Below, one piece after another: positions 53,832-60,796 of a DNA stretch of 64,000 nt. A program made the position numbers and the translations under genes. Location: contig NZ_FMDM01000001.1 in NCBI RefSeq assembly GCF_900090105.1, forward strand, positions 600,913-664,912. The letters run 5' to 3'. The notes beneath the pieces were generated by a model. It was given only the letters and a program-made list of their open reading frames with translations, was not told where the DNA came from and ran no database searches. Every line of letters starts with the position of its first letter. Positions within the stretch are counted from its first letter, which is position 1. Source of the DNA: Micromonospora humi. GTDB lineage: Bacteria > Actinomycetota > Actinomycetes > Mycobacteriales > Micromonosporaceae.

Positions 53832-55052
53832 GTGCCCGCATCCTCCCCGGTCGACGTCGACCTCGCGCTGGTCGGCGGCGGCGGCGCCGCCTCACTGGTC
53901 CTGGCCGCCCTGGACCGGCACCGGGTGACAGGTGTGCGGGTGGCCGTGGTGGACCCGGTGCACAAGCGCGGCCAGGACCGCACCTGGGCGTTCTGGGGCA
54001 CCCCCGGCGGCGACCTGGAACCGCTGCTGAGCGCGAGCTGGTCGCGGGTCGAGGTGGTGACGGCGGCGGGCCGCCGCGTCCTGCCGCTGGACCCGCTGCG
54101 GTACGCCATGGTGCGCTCCGCCCCGGTCTACGACCGGGCTGCCGAGGCCGAGCGGCGGCTGGACGCGGTGCGGATCGGCGCGCCGGCGGGGGAGCTGCGC
54201 GACGACGGTGACCGGGTGACGGTGTGCGACCCGGAGGGGCGGGCGCTGGTGCGGGCCGGCTGGGTGCTCGACTCGCGTCCCCGCAAGCCGGCAAGGCCGG
54301 GGCGGACCAGCTGGTTGCAGCACTTCCGGGGGTGGTGGCTGGCGGCCGAGGGGCCGACGTTCGACCCGGGCCGGGCGGTACTGATGGACTTCCGCACCCC
54401 GCAGCCGGAGCGCGGGGTGTCGTTCGGTTACGTGCTGCCGGTCGACGACCGGTTCGCGCTGGTGGAGTACACCGAGTTCGGGCCGGCGCTGCTCGACGAC
54501 GCCGGCTACGACGCGGCGCTGCGCGGGTACGCCGCGCTGCTCGGGCTGGACCTGTCCGCCCTGCGGGTGCGGGAGGTGGAGAACGGGGTGATCCCGATGA
54601 CCGACGGCCCGTTCGTGGCTCGCCCGAGCCCGCGGGTGGTGCGCCTGGGCACGGCCGGCGGGGCGACCCGGCCGTCCACCGGGTTCACCTTCTCCGCCAT
54701 GCTCCGGCAGGCCGACGAGGTGGCCGCGGCGGTCGCGGCGGGCCGTCCGCCGGTGCCCGCGCCGGCGTACCCGGGTCGGCACCGGTGGATGGACGCGGTG
54801 GCGTTGCGCGCGCTGGACCGGGGGCACGTGGACGGGGTGGAGTTCTTCGCGCGGCTGTTCGACCGCAACCCGGCGGAACGGGTGCTGCGGTTCCTCGACG
54901 GGGTCACGAGTCCGGCCGAGGACCTGGCGGTGATGCGGTCCAGCCCGCTGCTGCCGATGACCGGGGCGGTGCTCGGCGACGCCGCCGGCCGGCTACGTGC
55001 CCGGCTGGGCGCCTGGCGTCCCGGCGACCCGGTCGCGCACCAGCGCGCGTAG
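53832..55052 (+). CDS. Lycopene cyclase family protein (CrtY/CrtL type)
   Basis: A 406-residue FAD-dependent enzyme that converts the ends of lycopene into cyclic rings. Seen: dinucleotide-binding L-V-G-G-G-G-A-A near residue 14, R-T-W-A-F-W near 50, the L-Q-H-F-R-G-W-W block near residue 160, P-M-T-D-G-P-F near 256 and G-T-A-G-G-A-T-R-P-S-T-G-F near 274. All are typical of bacterial CrtY. No crtE, crtB or crtI is within the window, so it works on a precursor made elsewhere. GTG 53832 follows CAGCGT by 6 nt. Its end overlaps the opposing serine hydrolase by 60 bp. Confidence 0.92.
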   Translation: MPASSPVDVDLALVGGGGAASLVLAALDRHRVTGVRVAVVDPVHKRGQDRTWAFWGTPGGDLEPLLSASWSRVEVVTAAGRRVLPLDPLRYAMVRSAPVYDRAAEAERRLDAVRIGAPAGELRDDGDRVTVCDPEGRALVRAGWVLDSRPRKPARPGRTSWLQHFRGWWLAAEGPTFDPGRAVLMDFRTPQPERGVSFGYVLPVDDRFALVEYTEFGPALLDDAGYDAALRGYAALLGLDLSALRVREVENGVIPMTDGPFVARPSPRVVRLGTAGGATRPSTGFTFSAMLRQADEVAAAVAAGRPPVPAPAYPGRHRWMDAVALRALDRGHVDGVEFFARLFDRNPAERVLRFLDGVTSPAEDLAVMRSSPLLPMTGAVLGDAAGRLRARLGAWRPGDPVAHQRA

Positions 55053-56117
55053 CCGCTCCATCGGGTCGCCGTCGCCCGCGCCGAGCCGGTTGCGCACCGC
55101 CGCCACGGTCAACCCCAGTTCCGGGTACGCGAACGCGAGGCTGCCGCCGCTGCCGGCGGTGCCGAACGACCCGTCGTCGTCGACCGCGTAGCCGAGCCCG
55201 AACGTGCTCTGCTGCCCGAACACCCACTCCTGCGCGCGGACCGCCGGGGCGGACGCCGCGCGCATCCGCTCGGGCGAGACGAGCCGGACGCCGTCGACCG
55301 GGCCGAGCAGCGCCGCGTACATCCGGGCCACCGCGCGGGCGCTCATCGTGCCGACCGACGGCACCTCGGCGCGCAGCACGTCGGGGTCGCCGCCGGTCAC
55401 CGTGTCCGGGCGGACCGCGGGCGGGGCCACCGCGTCGAAGTGCGGCAGGTTGGCGCCGGCCCAGGTCATCAGCGCGGACAGGCCGGCGTCCTCCAGCCGG
55501 GCCAGCCGGGGCAGCTCCGCCTCCGGTACGGCGAGGAACAGCTCCCGGTCGACGCCGAGCGGGCCGGCGACCTCCTCGGCGAGCACCCGCGACACGGACC
55601 GGCCGGTGACCCGGCGGACCACCTCGCCGACCAGCCAGCCCCACGTCCAGGCGTGGTAGGCCAACCGTTCGCCGGGTGCCCACAGCGGCTTCGCGTCGGC
55701 GAGCAGCCGGCACATCCGCGCCCAGTCGGCGAAGTCGGCCGGCGTGACGTCGGCGGGCAGGGCGGGCAGGCCGGCGGTGTGGGTGAGCACGTGGCGCAGC
55801 GTGATGCCGTCCTTGCCGTGCCGGGCGAACTCCGGCCACACCCGGGCCAGCGGCAGGTCCACGTCGAGGCGACCCTGTTCGGCCAGCACGTGCACCACGG
55901 TGGCGGTGAGGCCCTTGCCGGTGGAGACCGCGTGCACCGGGGTGTCGGCGGTCATCGGCCGGCCGGTCCTGGTGTCGGCCAGGCCGGCCTGCTCCTCGAC
56001 GATCGGCGTCCCGTCGAGGTAGGCGGCCACCTGCACGCCGGCCTCCCGACCGGAGGAGACCAGGTCGTCGAGCGCGGCGCGCACCTCGGCCCGCAGGCCG
56101 TCCCAGCGAGTGTCCAC
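54993..56117 (-). CDS. Serine hydrolase of the beta-lactamase / class C type
   Basis: A 374-residue protein without a signal peptide. S-x-x-K is at 66-69 (V-S-T-G-K-G), and H-T-A-G-L follows near residue 120. The usual Y-x-N is replaced by Y-H-A in L-A-Y-H-A-W. These proteins are esterases, peptidases or lactonases, rarely true beta-lactamases. GTG 56117 is the first start that begins the family similarity (E-V-R-A-A-L-D-D-L); it follows directly on remains of a phosphatase gene, and an upstream frame is open through it. No RBS is obvious, which makes the start uncertain. Confidence 0.85.
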   Translation of the reverse strand: MDTRWDGLRAEVRAALDDLVSSGREAGVQVAAYLDGTPIVEEQAGLADTRTGRPMTADTPVHAVSTGKGLTATVVHVLAEQGRLDVDLPLARVWPEFARHGKDGITLRHVLTHTAGLPALPADVTPADFADWARMCRLLADAKPLWAPGERLAYHAWTWGWLVGEVVRRVTGRSVSRVLAEEVAGPLGVDRELFLAVPEAELPRLARLEDAGLSALMTWAGANLPHFDAVAPPAVRPDTVTGGDPDVLRAEVPSVGTMSARAVARMYAALLGPVDGVRLVSPERMRAASAPAVRAQEWVFGQQSTFGLGYAVDDDGSFGTAGSGGSLAFAYPELGLTVAAVRNRLGAGDGDPMERLRALVRDRVAGTPGAQPGT

Positions 56118-56119
56118 GA

Positions 56120-56449
56120 TCAGCGAGCCTGCCAGAGCGCCCCGTCGTCGTCGTGCGGTTTTCCTCGTCGGTGAGGAGCCGGGCGCGCAGCGCGGCGACG
56201 GTGTCCTCGCGCACCCCGAGCCGCCCGGTGACGTAGCCGCCCACCGAGCCGTGCGCCGCGACGGTAGCGCAGGTCGATGACGGTGCGGACGCCGAGCGCG
56301 GCGAACCGGGCCAGGTCGTCGCCGGCGAGCTTGGCCAGCGAGTCGGAGCGGTAGAGCCGACCCCGCGCGACGGTGCGGCCGTCGCCGGTGCGCCGGCCGC
56401 CGAGGTCCCGGACGTTGCACAGGGTGCTGAACCGCGCGGGTGCCGTCAT
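56120..56449 (-). pseudogene. Decayed tyrosine-protein-phosphatase gene with internal deletion
   Basis: From ATG 56449 the translation matches the N-terminus of Y_phosphatase3-type protein phosphatases ([23 protein letters not shown], then V-R-T-V-I-D-L-R). At about 56270 it breaks. The other minus frame then gives the family's C-terminal piece (H-G-S-V-G-G-Y-V-T-G-R-L-G-V, then V-A-A-L-R-A-R-L-L). The region between, including the catalytic H-C-x-x-G-K-D-R-T loop, is missing, so the product cannot be active. Confidence 0.75.
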
Positions 56450-56639
56450 GGTGTCCGCACCTAGCCGGACGGCGCGCGGCCCGCGGTCCCGCCGGGCCGG
56501 CCACGGAGGTGGTGGACGGGCGGGGCCGCCGGTCGGCACCCGGCACGCCGGGCCGCGCGCCGTCGGATCGGTGGTCCCGGGTGGCCCGTGCGCCGGCCGG
56601 CCCGGCGGGTCGGCGGGCAGCCGCGGGCGGCGTACCGGG

Positions 56640-56645
56640 TAGGTT
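56640..56645 (+). promoter_or_regulatory. -10 box TAGGTT of a leaderless promoter (rnhA)
   Basis: TAGGTT is followed by 7 nt and the ATG at 56653. Confidence 0.5.
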
Positions 56646-56652
56646 GCCCGGC

Positions 56653-57225
56653 ATGGTGGAGGCGGAGACCGGCCGGGTCGTGGAGATCTGGACCGACGGC
56701 GCGTGCAGCGGCAATCCCGGGCCGGGCGGCTGGGGGGCGTTGTTGCGCTGGGGCGATCGGGAGCGGGAGCTGTGCGGGGGCGAGGCCGCCGCGACCACCA
56801 ACAACCGGATGGAGCTGACCGCCGCGATCCGCGCGTTGGAGAGCCTGACCCGGCCGGTCACCGTGCGGCTGCACACCGACAGCACCTACGTGCGCAACGG
56901 CATCACCGGCTGGTTGACCGGGTGGAAGCGCAACGGCTGGCTCACCGCCGCGAAGCAGCCGGTGAAGAACGCCGACCTGTGGCAGCGGCTGGAGGCGGCG
57001 TGCGCCCGGCACGACGTCACCTGGCTGTGGGTCAAGGGCCACAACGGGCACCCGGAGAACGAGCGCGCCGACGCGCTGGCCAACCGGGGGATGACCGAGG
57101 CGCGGGGCGCCGGCGCACCGGCCGCCCCGCGCGCCGCGTCGGGTCAGCGCAGCGGACGGCCTTCCTCGATCTCCTCCGGCCCGTCGGCCGGGTCGGCGGT
57201 GCCGGAGACGGCGTCCACGTCGTAG
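56653..57225 (+). CDS. rnhA: Ribonuclease HI
   Basis: A 190-residue RNase HI that cuts the RNA strand of RNA-DNA hybrids. Catalytic residues are intact: Asp15 ([10 protein letters not shown]), Glu54 (N-N-R-M-E-L), Asp76 (H-T-D-S-T-Y-V) and Asp140 (N-E-R-A-D-A-L-A), with the handle region W-K-R-N-G-W. The last 35 residues are Ser/Pro/Ala-rich and run over the opposing gene by 82 bp; they are not part of the fold. ATG 56653 is 7 nt after TAGGTT. Confidence 0.95.
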   Translation: MVEAETGRVVEIWTDGACSGNPGPGGWGALLRWGDRERELCGGEAAATTNNRMELTAAIRALESLTRPVTVRLHTDSTYVRNGITGWLTGWKRNGWLTAAKQPVKNADLWQRLEAACARHDVTWLWVKGHNGHPENERADALANRGMTEARGAGAPAAPRAASGQRSGRPSSISSGPSAGSAVPETASTS

Positions 57226-57404
57226 CCGGCCCGGCTCGTCTCCCGGGCCGAGCGTCGGTCCTCGGCCGGCAGGTCGGCGAAGTCGTCGCCGGTGTCGTCC
57301 GTGGTGTGCAGGGATTCGCCCGGCGGGCGCAGCGACGCCTCGTACGCGGTGGCGCCGTCGGGCTCGTCGCCGGGGGCGCGGCCGAAGGACTCTTCACTGG
57401 TCAT
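57144..57404 (-). CDS. Small acidic hypothetical protein
   Basis: An 86-residue, strongly acidic, probably disordered protein with no membrane segment and no motif I recognise. Compositionally it resembles the protein at 15136-15396. The last part overlaps the RNase HI tail on the other strand. ATG 57404 is preceded by a weak purine stretch (G-G-A-G-T-G). It may be a real actinobacterial small protein. Confidence 0.55.
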   Translation of the reverse strand: MTSEESFGRAPGDEPDGATAYEASLRPPGESLHTTDDTGDDFADLPAEDRRSARETSRAGYDVDAVSGTADPADGPEEIEEGRPLR

Positions 57405-57440
57405 GTCGCACTCCTGCCCGCATCCGGTGGCGGCAAACGT

Positions 57441-57677
57441 TCACCGGGCGGCGTCCGGATGGGTCGGCATCGACGAGCCGCCGGAACTGCTGCCGGAGGC
57501 GCCGCCGGCCATCCCCGACCCGTCGTCCTCGGTCACCTCGTCCGGTCGCGGCGCGTCCGGCGCGGGGGCCGGCACGTCGGTGTCCGCCGGCACCTGCACC
57601 AGCCTGGCCTGACCGGCGGCGTCCTCGGCGTGCGCCGGGTCCACCGGTTCCTCGCCGTCGCGTGCCCGATACCCCAT
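57441..57677 (-). CDS. Small acidic hypothetical protein
   Basis: A 78-residue acidic protein ending in a Gly/Ser-rich tail; it starts M-G-Y-R-A-R-D-G-E-E-P-V-D-P with a GGGGGCGGA stretch upstream. No family recognised. It and the neighbouring acidic gene at 57144 are on the same strand, 36 bp apart, and may be co-transcribed. Evidence that it is expressed is limited to its reading frame and its acidic composition. Confidence 0.45.
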   Translation of the reverse strand: MGYRARDGEEPVDPAHAEDAAGQARLVQVPADTDVPAPAPDAPRPDEVTEDDGSGMAGGASGSSSGGSSMPTHPDAAR

Positions 57678-57822
57678 CGGTCCGCCCCCGTTCCGCCTCG
57701 ACCGGCCGTGCCCACGCCTACCCGCCCCACCCCCACCAAAACCCGCCACCCCGCTCTCCGCCCCCGCCCCCACCGAGTCCCTCCGGACCGCGCTTCGTCG
57801 ACCGTGCGTCGGCCGGTCGGTG

Positions 57823-57884
57823 CGGTGATCAAGGGGTTTGGGTCGGGGAGCCGGTCGACGGTGACGCGAACTCCTTGATCACCG
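57823..57884. repeat. Long imperfect palindromic element (family 2, copy 2)
   Basis: Arms CGGTGATCAAGG (57823-57834) and CCTTGATCACCG (57873-57884) match perfectly over 12 bp and continue 4 bp inward with one G-U pair. It sits at the end of the pentapeptide-repeat gene (57879), overlapping its stop region. Confidence 0.7.
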
Positions 57885-58733
57885 GGAGCGGCGGGTGCGG
57901 GTGGGGCGGGGGATGGGGGTGAGGGGGAGGGACGGGGACCAGTGGGTGGGGCGGTGCCGGGTCGGTGGCAGGACGGTGCGGTGGTCGCCGCGGGCGGCGT
58001 CGAGCTGGGACTGGTGCAGGAACAGGCACTCGCCGAGGTCGGCGCCGCGCAGGTCCGCGCCGCGCAGGTCGGCGCCGGTCAGGTCGGCGGCGCCGAGGCG
58101 TACGCCGCGCAGGTCCGCCCCGATCAGGATCGCGCCGCGCAGGTTCGCCCCGGTCAGCGTCGCGCGGCGCAGGTCGACCCCGATCAGCGTGGCGCCCCGG
58201 CGGTCCGGGCCGGCCCGGCCGGCGCGGGCCCGCTCGCCGGCGCGCGACAGCAGCCGGTTGACCCGGCCCCGGTGGGCGTCGACGTCGACGGCGAGCACGT
58301 CCTCCGGGGTGCCGTCGGTGAGCCGGCCGGTCTCGTCGAGGATCGCGGTCAGGTCGTCGCGCAGCGCGCCGGGCGGGGTGATCCGCGCCGCCTCGGTCAG
58401 ATACCAGAGCAGCTCGTGCAGCGGCCGCAGCACGGCGAACGTGTCGAACATCCGCCGCGCGGTGTCCGGGTCGGCGCGCCAGTCACGGCCGGCGAAGGTG
58501 CCCTGGGTGAGGTGCTGGCCGGCGCCGAAGCAGTCGAAGACGGTGCACCCGGGGAAGCCGCGCTGCCGCAGCTCGGAGTGGATGCCGCAGCGGGCGTCGG
58601 CGCGCAGGTTCGGGCAGGGCCGTCCGGCCGGCTTGTCGATGGCGAAGTCCGCCGACGCGGCGAACGCCGGCGCGACACAGCAGACCCCGGCGCAGCGTGC
58701 GCAGTCCGCCCGCAGCTCCCACCCGCCGTCCAC
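57879..58733 (-). CDS. Cys-rich plus pentapeptide-repeat protein
   Basis: A 284-residue protein in two parts. The first 90 residues contain clustered cysteines (C-A-R-C-A-G-V-C-C, then [14 protein letters not shown] and G-C-T-V-F-D-C), an arrangement like YkgJ-type metal-binding proteins. Residues about 180-250 are pentapeptide repeats (A-(D/N)-L-R-G type: [20 protein letters not shown]...), which fold as a beta-helix that can mimic DNA. GTG 58733 has GGAGGG 8 nt upstream; ATG 58796 is an alternative. Function is unknown. Confidence 0.82.
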   Translation of the reverse strand: MDGGWELRADCARCAGVCCVAPAFAASADFAIDKPAGRPCPNLRADARCGIHSELRQRGFPGCTVFDCFGAGQHLTQGTFAGRDWRADPDTARRMFDTFAVLRPLHELLWYLTEAARITPPGALRDDLTAILDETGRLTDGTPEDVLAVDVDAHRGRVNRLLSRAGERARAGRAGPDRRGATLIGVDLRRATLTGANLRGAILIGADLRGVRLGAADLTGADLRGADLRGADLGECLFLHQSQLDAARGDHRTVLPPTRHRPTHWSPSLPLTPIPRPTRTRRSR

Positions 58734-58806
58734 CCTCGCCGCCCTCCCCGAACTCTCCCGCGCCCATTGTCCGCCCACCCCCACCACGCATCCCACCCAC
58801 CCCGGT

Positions 58807-58862
58807 GATCATGACGTTGGCGTCGCGACCACGCCGGGCGGAGCGACGCCAACGTCATGATC
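58807..58862. repeat. Long palindromic element with 20-bp perfect stem (family 2, copy 3)
   Basis: GATCATGACGTTGGCGTCGC (58807-58826) and its exact complement (58843-58862) surround a 16-nt loop. It lies between two minus-strand genes, just beyond the stop of the SSI gene (58887). It probably acts as a terminator for that gene and may be part of a dispersed family. Confidence 0.8.
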
Positions 58863-58886
58863 GACCCGGCGGGTGGGGTCAGCGGG

Positions 58887-59294
58887 TCAGAAGGCGAAGA
58901 GGGTGGCGGCGGCGCGGGTCAGCAGGCAGCGGTTGTCGAACGTGCGGGTGTAGTGGACCGGGCGGTCCTGCCAGCGGCCCACGGCGCGCGCGACGACCGG
59001 GGCATAGACGGCGGTGCAGGGGTCGGCGTCCACGTCGAGCGCGTCGAGGTCGCCGTCGACCCGCGCGACGAGCCGGCAGGCGGCGGCCGGCTGGGGGTGC
59101 AGGCCGCCGGCGGGTCCGCAGACCAGCACCGTGGCGCGCACGTCGGCCTCGCCGCCGACGGTGAGCAGCAGCACGGAGGGGGTCTCCGGGCCGGGGCGGG
59201 GCGCCGCGCCGGCGGCGCCGGGGGCGGCCACCGCGGCGAGGCCGCCGAGCGCGGCGGCCACGGCCAGGGCGACGGTACGTCGGGCGAAGGGCAT
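58887..59294 (-). CDS. Subtilisin-inhibitor (SSI)-like exported protein
   Basis: A 135-residue exported protein: signal peptide (about residues 1-30, A-A-V-A-A-P-G-A-A-G-A-A), then the SSI fold with L-L-T-V-G-G, V-L-V-C-G-P-A-G-G-L-H-P, and four cysteines that can form two disulfides. The reactive-site region, C-T-A-V-Y-A-P, aligns with C-P-M-V-Y-D-P of Streptomyces SSI, so the P1 residue is Ala rather than Met. It would inhibit serine proteases of the subtilisin or trypsin type. ATG 59294 has GGAAGGA upstream. Confidence 0.88.
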   Translation of the reverse strand: MPFARRTVALAVAAALGGLAAVAAPGAAGAAPRPGPETPSVLLLTVGGEADVRATVLVCGPAGGLHPQPAAACRLVARVDGDLDALDVDADPCTAVYAPVVARAVGRWQDRPVHYTRTFDNRCLLTRAAATLFAF

Positions 59295-59458
59295 GGGTGG
59301 TCCTTCCGTCGGGGCCCCGGGTGAGGGCCGGTGGGCGGTCCGGCACGTCGTGCGAACCGGACCGCCGAGAACCCTAGGTGGACGGTGTGAACGCGAAGAG
59401 TCACGAAGTGTTACACCGTTCGGCCGTGCCGGTGAGCGGGTGTGACATCGGCGGCGGG

Positions 59459-59546
59459 GAATGCCCGAACGGCTGACAACCGGTTCCGCGTCCCGGGGAA
59501 ACGCATTCTGAATCAGCGTGACGAATGGCCGAACGGTTGACAACCG
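59459..59546. repeat. Imperfect direct repeat upstream of the peptide ABC operon
   Basis: Two 24-bp copies, at 59459-59482 and 59523-59546, share 22 positions, with the common part GCCGAACGG or CCCGAACGG then TGACAACCG. Copies are 64 bp apart, about six helical turns, so they could be bound by the same regulator. Confidence 0.65.
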
Positions 59547-59610
59547 AACCTTTCCGTTATTGCGCCGATGCCGCGCGTAGGCCATATCGTTGCCCGTCGA
59601 CGACAACCGG

Positions 59611-59629
59611 AACGGCCGTTACCGTAACG
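59611..59629. promoter_or_regulatory. Nested palindromes before the peptide ABC operon
   Basis: AACGGCCGTT (59611-59620) and CGTTACCGTAACG (59617-59629) share the bases CGTT. The position 75-93 bp before the first start fits an operator. Confidence 0.4.
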
Positions 59630-59703
59630 ATTCATTCGGGTGTTCCCATTCGCTTTACCGTCGGGTGGCAGGGCGTTTCCGGTTCCCGTCTCGAGGACGT
59701 GAC

Positions 59704-60735
59704 ATGAGCGACCTTTCCCATCCACCGTCATTGACCGCCCCCGGCGATCCGGCCGCCGGCGAACCGATCGTCAGCACCCCGCCCGATCCCGTCGCGGCGC
59801 CTTCGCAGATCGTCGGTCGGTCCCCGAACCAGCTCGCCTGGCTGCGGCTCAAGCGGGACCGCATGGCCCGGGCCAGCGCCGTCACGCTCGTCGTCGCCGC
59901 GGTGGTCGCGCTCGGCGCGCCGCTGCTGGGCCTGGTCACCGGAATCGATCCGACGGACAAGTTCGTCGACCGGCTCAACGATTTCGGAATGCCTATCGGC
60001 TATGCCGGCGGAATCAGCGCCGATCACTGGCTCGGGCTGGAACCCGGCAGCGGGCGCGACATCCTGCTCCAGTTGGTGTACGGCCTGCGTACGTCATTGT
60101 TCATCGCGTTCGCCTCGGCGTTGCTGGCGTCCTTCATCGGCGTCGCGGTCGGGGTGCTGGCCGGCTGGGCCAGAGGCTGGCTGGACAGCGTCGTCAACTG
60201 GCTGATCGATCTGACCCTGGCGTTTCCGTTCCTCATCTTCGCGCTCGCCGTGATCCCGATCCTGCAGGACCGGTTCTACTCCGACCGGGAGTCCCCGTCG
60301 CCGGCCTTCCGGGTGGCCCTGATCGTCGCCACCTTCGGCCTGTTCAGCTGGACCTACACCGCGCGGCTGGTCCGCGGGCAGGTGATCTCGCTGCGGGAGC
60401 GGGAGTTCGTCGAGGCGGCCCGCGCCGCCGGCGCCGGGACCGGGCACATCCTGCTGCGGCAGCTCCTGCCGAACATCTGGGCCCCGATCCTGGTGACCGT
60501 CTCGCTGATGGTGCCCCAGTTCATCGCCATCGAGGCGGCGCTGGCCTTCGTGAACATCGGCGTCACCGAACCCACGCCCGACCTCGGCCGGATGATCTTC
60601 AACAGCATCGGCTACGTCGCGAGCGACCCCTGGTACACCCTGTTCCCCGGGTTGACGATCTTCCTGCTGGTCCTGGCGTTCAACCTGCTCGGTGACGCGC
60701 TGCGCGACTCGCTGGATCCCCGCTCCACCCGGTAG
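59704..60735 (+). CDS. Oligopeptide/dipeptide ABC transporter permease (DppC/OppC type)
   Basis: A 343-residue permease with a long polar N-terminus (about 50 residues), six helices and the EAA loop E-A-A-R-A-A-G-A-G-T-G-H. The large periplasmic loop after the first helix (L-G-T-D-like segment A-D-H-W-L-G-L-E-P-G-S-G-R-D) is typical of DppC. ATG 59704 has GAGGAC upstream. It is unusual for the DppC-type gene to come first, before the binding protein and DppB-type gene. The complete transporter would take up peptides, or nickel or glutathione. Confidence 0.93.
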   Translation: MSDLSHPPSLTAPGDPAAGEPIVSTPPDPVAAPSQIVGRSPNQLAWLRLKRDRMARASAVTLVVAAVVALGAPLLGLVTGIDPTDKFVDRLNDFGMPIGYAGGISADHWLGLEPGSGRDILLQLVYGLRTSLFIAFASALLASFIGVAVGVLAGWARGWLDSVVNWLIDLTLAFPFLIFALAVIPILQDRFYSDRESPSPAFRVALIVATFGLFSWTYTARLVRGQVISLREREFVEAARAAGAGTGHILLRQLLPNIWAPILVTVSLMVPQFIAIEAALAFVNIGVTEPTPDLGRMIFNSIGYVASDPWYTLFPGLTIFLLVLAFNLLGDALRDSLDPRSTR

Positions 60736-60796
60736 TCCCCACCCGGCCACCACACGCCCGGCCGGCGGGGGCCGCCGGGCAGGAAGGGAGCACATC

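Larger units (their letters stand above)
59295..59703. other. 409-bp intergenic regulatory region before the peptide ABC operon
   Basis: No gene is supported here. It is less GC-rich than its surroundings and contains a 24-bp imperfect direct repeat (59459 and 59523), a TTGACA -35-like hexamer (59537-59542) within the second copy, and two nested palindromes (AACGGCCGTT and CGTTACCGTAACG, 59611-59629). Promoters for the SSI gene on the left and the ABC operon on the right must lie here. Confidence 0.6.

Noticed and set aside
53832..57225. A carotenoid or secondary-metabolite gene cluster around the lycopene cyclase
   Set aside because: No prenyltransferase, phytoene synthase or desaturase is present; the neighbours are unrelated single genes.
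57144..57677. Two small acidic genes as a toxin-antitoxin pair
   Set aside because: Both products are acidic and disordered; neither looks like a toxin or a DNA-binding antitoxin.
58030..58200. Tandem direct repeats resembling a CRISPR array
   Set aside because: The repeats follow the reading frame and come from pentapeptide repeats; there are no unique spacers of constant length and no cas genes.
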